In this document: positions 61,322 through 64,000 of the stretch, piece after piece
Position numbering within the stretch: position 1 is the stretch's first letter
Layout: each line of letters starts with the position of its first letter
NCBI GenBank assembly: GCA_025345505.1
Contig: JANVCC010000018.1
Location: 7,612,316 to 7,676,315 of the forward strand
Direction of reading: 5' to 3'
DNA length: 64,000 nucleotides
Source of the DNA: Todiramphus chloris collaris
Taxonomy: Eukaryota; Chordata; Aves; Coraciiformes; Alcedinidae
Notes under the pieces: model-generated
Database searches by the model: none
Seen by the model: the letters and a program-made list of their open reading frames with translations, nothing else
What the model was told of the DNA's origin: nothing
Position numbers and translations under genes: made by a program

Positions 61322-61552
61322 TCAAACATCATTGCAATATCCAGAAGATATATAAAACAACAGAATCAGGAACATTACAGGGTTGTGTAGCTGAAAGCAG
61401 TCTAGTACTCGAGTGCACACACAATATATTGAGTTTCTTTGACTGAATAGCAATAAGAACATGCAGATTGTTTCTAGATTAACTATTCAATATATAAATC
61501 TGTGACACAAGGAGGGTTCTTAAGTTGCAACTTATGTTTTTACATTATGTAA
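61322..61552. other. Short unique DNA
   Basis: Nothing recognised. Confidence 0.5.
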
Positions 61553-61792
61553 ACTGAAGCTCAGGAAGTTACAACTCAATATGAGGGAAAGTCTTCTTTC
61601 CTGTGAGGGTGACAGAGCCTGGAACAGGCTGCCCAGAGAGGTTGTGGAGTCTCCTTCTCTAGAGACTTTAAAAACCCACCTGGATATGTTCCTGTGTGGC
61701 CTTCCTTACATGATTCTGCTCTGGTAGTGGGGGTTGGACTAGATCATCTCTAGAGGTACCTTCCAACCTCTACCATTCTATGATTTTATAAG
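61553..61792 (+). mobile_element. CR1 LINE 3' end fragment, about 240 bp
   Basis: It shares the sequence AGGAAGTTACAACTCAATATG, then GACAGAGCCTGGAACAGGCT, GTGGAGTCTCCTTCTCTAGA and GGATATGTTCCTGTGTGG, with the copy at 40346. It ends in CCTTCCAACCTCTACCATTC and TATGATTTTAT. Same tail subfamily as 40346 and 57594. Only the last codons and the 3' UTR are present. Confidence 0.92.
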
Positions 61793-64000
61793 GAGGAATA
61801 ATATCTTTAAATAATTATGAGTACTTCTTTTGAATGGAACCCTTCTGTAAACATGCACTTGAATGATCTGTCTATGTAATGGCAAAAGATAAAAGTTCAA
61901 ACATTTAGCAAAAGCTGTGACTCAGCATGTCAAAAATAGAATGAAACAATGTACCATTTTATTAGTTACTTAATAAGTTCAGCTTTAATTCTTAATTATA
62001 TTACCCATGATAACTAAATAGCTCCAGCTATACCAGTGGCTTATTATCAATTTAAGGTCAAAATCAAGTCCAATAGTATGTTAAAAATTTTCATATTATC
62101 TACACAATATCACAGTAAAAGAAATAGTGTTATTTTATGAGTAATTTTACAAAAAGAAGTTTAATAACACCTTCAGAATTTCAATATATTCATTTTTTGT
62201 AACAAGTATAATTGATTAACATTCATAATGGGTAAACCCTTTCCACCTGCACAGTAAACCACACCCTTAGATCAACAGTGTCAGACAAACTATCATTTAT
62301 GAGATTGTCCAAATTTTTTCTTCTTTCTTCTGCAGTCATGCCTGGTATTGTGTTCTGTGCCAATTTTATTTCTGTAGGATTTTTTTTGTTTGTTTTCTGC
62401 AGAGTCTGTTTACATATTTTAGAGGAAAGAAGGATTAAAGAAATTATATTAGAAATAGAAATCAGAACACTTCAAAGACAAAACTGTATTTTAAGCACCA
62501 ATACTGGAAGTTTCCCTCTTCTTTCTTTTCTCTTTCAGTTTTGGCAGTACAGTTTCTATACTCTGACCTAATTTTGATGGGATGGGAAGAACCCACCTAA
62601 ACTTTGACTGTGAGTTGAGATATCCTCCTGAGAATTACAGTTATAAATAGAACTCTTTCAGACTGAAGCAGACCTTAAGTCCACTTATGTCCTACTTACT
62701 ACTGTAAAAAAGTGATCCCCATCTCTCCTGTGGTTTGAGCTGAATCCTGTGCTGTCCAGGTACATCACTGGGGCTTTGAACAGACCCAGGGGATTGTGCT
62801 TCCCTGGAGACATTGCAATCATCCTCAGGACCTTCCCAAACACTGAAGTTTCAAGTGAAGAATGTGCCTATGTGCCTCACTACCTGTTGTTTGTGCATCC
62901 CTGGATGGAAAGCAATAGTCCCAAATTACAGTATTGCTATACATATATATACTTATATACATTATACTCACTTTACAACAGAATTCTAATTGTGGTATTT
63001 ACAAGAAGCAGCATTTGAATTATTTTGTTTTGTCATCACATCAGTTTCTTTATGAGAAAAAATAATATAAAAAATAATATAAAATGATAATTTCTGTCTC
63101 CATTATAAATTCTGAAATAATTTATAATAAAAAAATTAAAAGGACACAATAAAAAAAAATAATGTTTTTCCTCCACATTCCTCTATTTTGAGATAATTTC
63201 TGGTTCAAGATTCTGAAGTTTTTTAGAAAACTAGAAGGAATTGACAAAGTTGGAAGCAACCTAGGCTCAGGCTCTAATAAGACTTACCTTCATATTGACA
63301 TGCTATTGATATCCTCCATGTATTGCCACCTACCTGCCTGTGAAGATTTGAGTCTCATCCCACATGAATATAAAATAAGAGAAACACTTAAGTCTTCTGC
63401 TAGTATTTCTCACAAAATGTAAGATCTAGTTGGAGGCTGGATCAATAACACAGAGATAATTATTCTAATAAACTATGATTGAGACATTTAACATAAAGTC
63501 TTAGAATCAGTTCACCTTTAAGATAAATACACAACTTCTGTTAAAGCCAACGGCATTTCTTCTCAATAGGCATACAGACAACTGTATTCACTGATATTGG
63601 TCACAACCAGTTGCAAGAGGTGAGGGCAAATAGAGAATGTATCTTCTATTTAAGTTCAGTCAGTGGAAAAGGAGCACAAAAGCAGAAGCAGCAAAAGCAA
63701 AATAACTATACACCACCAGCCTTTCTGTGAACATCTTCTCTTGAAGAAGCTGAGAAAACCTCGCCAGACTGCTACAGAAGTTCCGATGAAGGGAAACACT
63801 CAGAGGAGCACATTAAATCTGGGCTGATACCAGCATATGGAAGCTGAAGTCTTTTCTCATTATCTTGGCTGATTTTCTGCCAGGAGACACATCTGCTGGA
63901 CTTCAGCAGGAGCCCTGCGGGAATGTAAACCCAGGCAGTCACTCCAGTCTGCTAAGCCATATTTATGTAATGTTGTCAGGTAACTTTTCACATTAAGGGA
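61793..64000. other. Unique AT-rich non-coding DNA to the window edge
   Basis: An A/AAT-rich low-complexity stretch lies at about 63055-63165. The final 400 bases are less AT-rich, lack repeats and contain a donor-like CAGGTAAC near 63978. A non-coding exon there is possible but unsupported. No coding exon recognised. Confidence 0.5.

Noticed and set aside
1..64000. tRNA genes, rRNA or a multi-gene system
   Set aside because: No A-box/B-box pair with a cloverleaf, no rRNA-like sequence and no run of genuine coding genes was found on either strand.

Overview
This window looks like non-coding nuclear DNA from a bird. The evidence is the repeat content. There are about a dozen 5'-truncated CR1 LINE fragments with the avian 3' tail (repeats of ATTCTATG before the element stops). 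There are also six pieces of avian-type endogenous retrovirus LTR, and no SINE or L1-like elements. The background is AT-rich by eye. I found no host protein-coding exon, tRNA, rRNA or CRISPR array that I can support. Most reading frames over 60 codons are chance frames, frames inside LTRs, or remnants of the CR1 reverse transcriptase. The window could be a gene desert or the inside of a long intron; the sequence alone does not decide which.

Layout. 1-6190: unique AT-rich DNA with low-complexity tracts, including a C17 run at 2221. 6191-7313: a full-length solo LTR of about 1.1 kb. 7314-20790: mostly unique DNA with CR1 tails at 9540 and 18349 and a probable minus-strand retrocopy at 10048-10740. 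20791-23142: a fragment of the same LTR family as 6191, then an intact solo LTR with a perfect 5-bp target duplication. 23143-33281: unique DNA with CR1 pieces at 25663, 26383 and 30928, an unclassified GC-richer segment at 27615 and a perfect 45-bp tandem duplication at 30251. 33282-34593: two LTRs of different families 360 bp apart. 34594-47410: unique DNA, then CR1s at 40346, 41877 and a nested CR1-in-CR1 at 45487-47410. 47411-54000: unique DNA, a small CR1 tail, a CTCF-like motif and a CpG-rich solo LTR. 54001-64000: a tail-to-tail CR1 pair (57594-59241), a (CCTT)n microsatellite broken by ten Ns, a further CR1 tail and unique DNA.

The most interesting signals lie at the 5' ends of two CR1 insertions. 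One (59242-59315) carries a 74-bp segment that is an inverted copy, 72 of 74 bases identical, of sequence 1.45 kb away. The other (46109-46136) ends in a perfect 12-bp fold-back hairpin and is fused in frame to the older CR1 it landed in, making a 257-codon chimeric frame. Both fit template switching or snap-back copying while the LINE insertion was being completed. I see no sign of a new multi-gene system.
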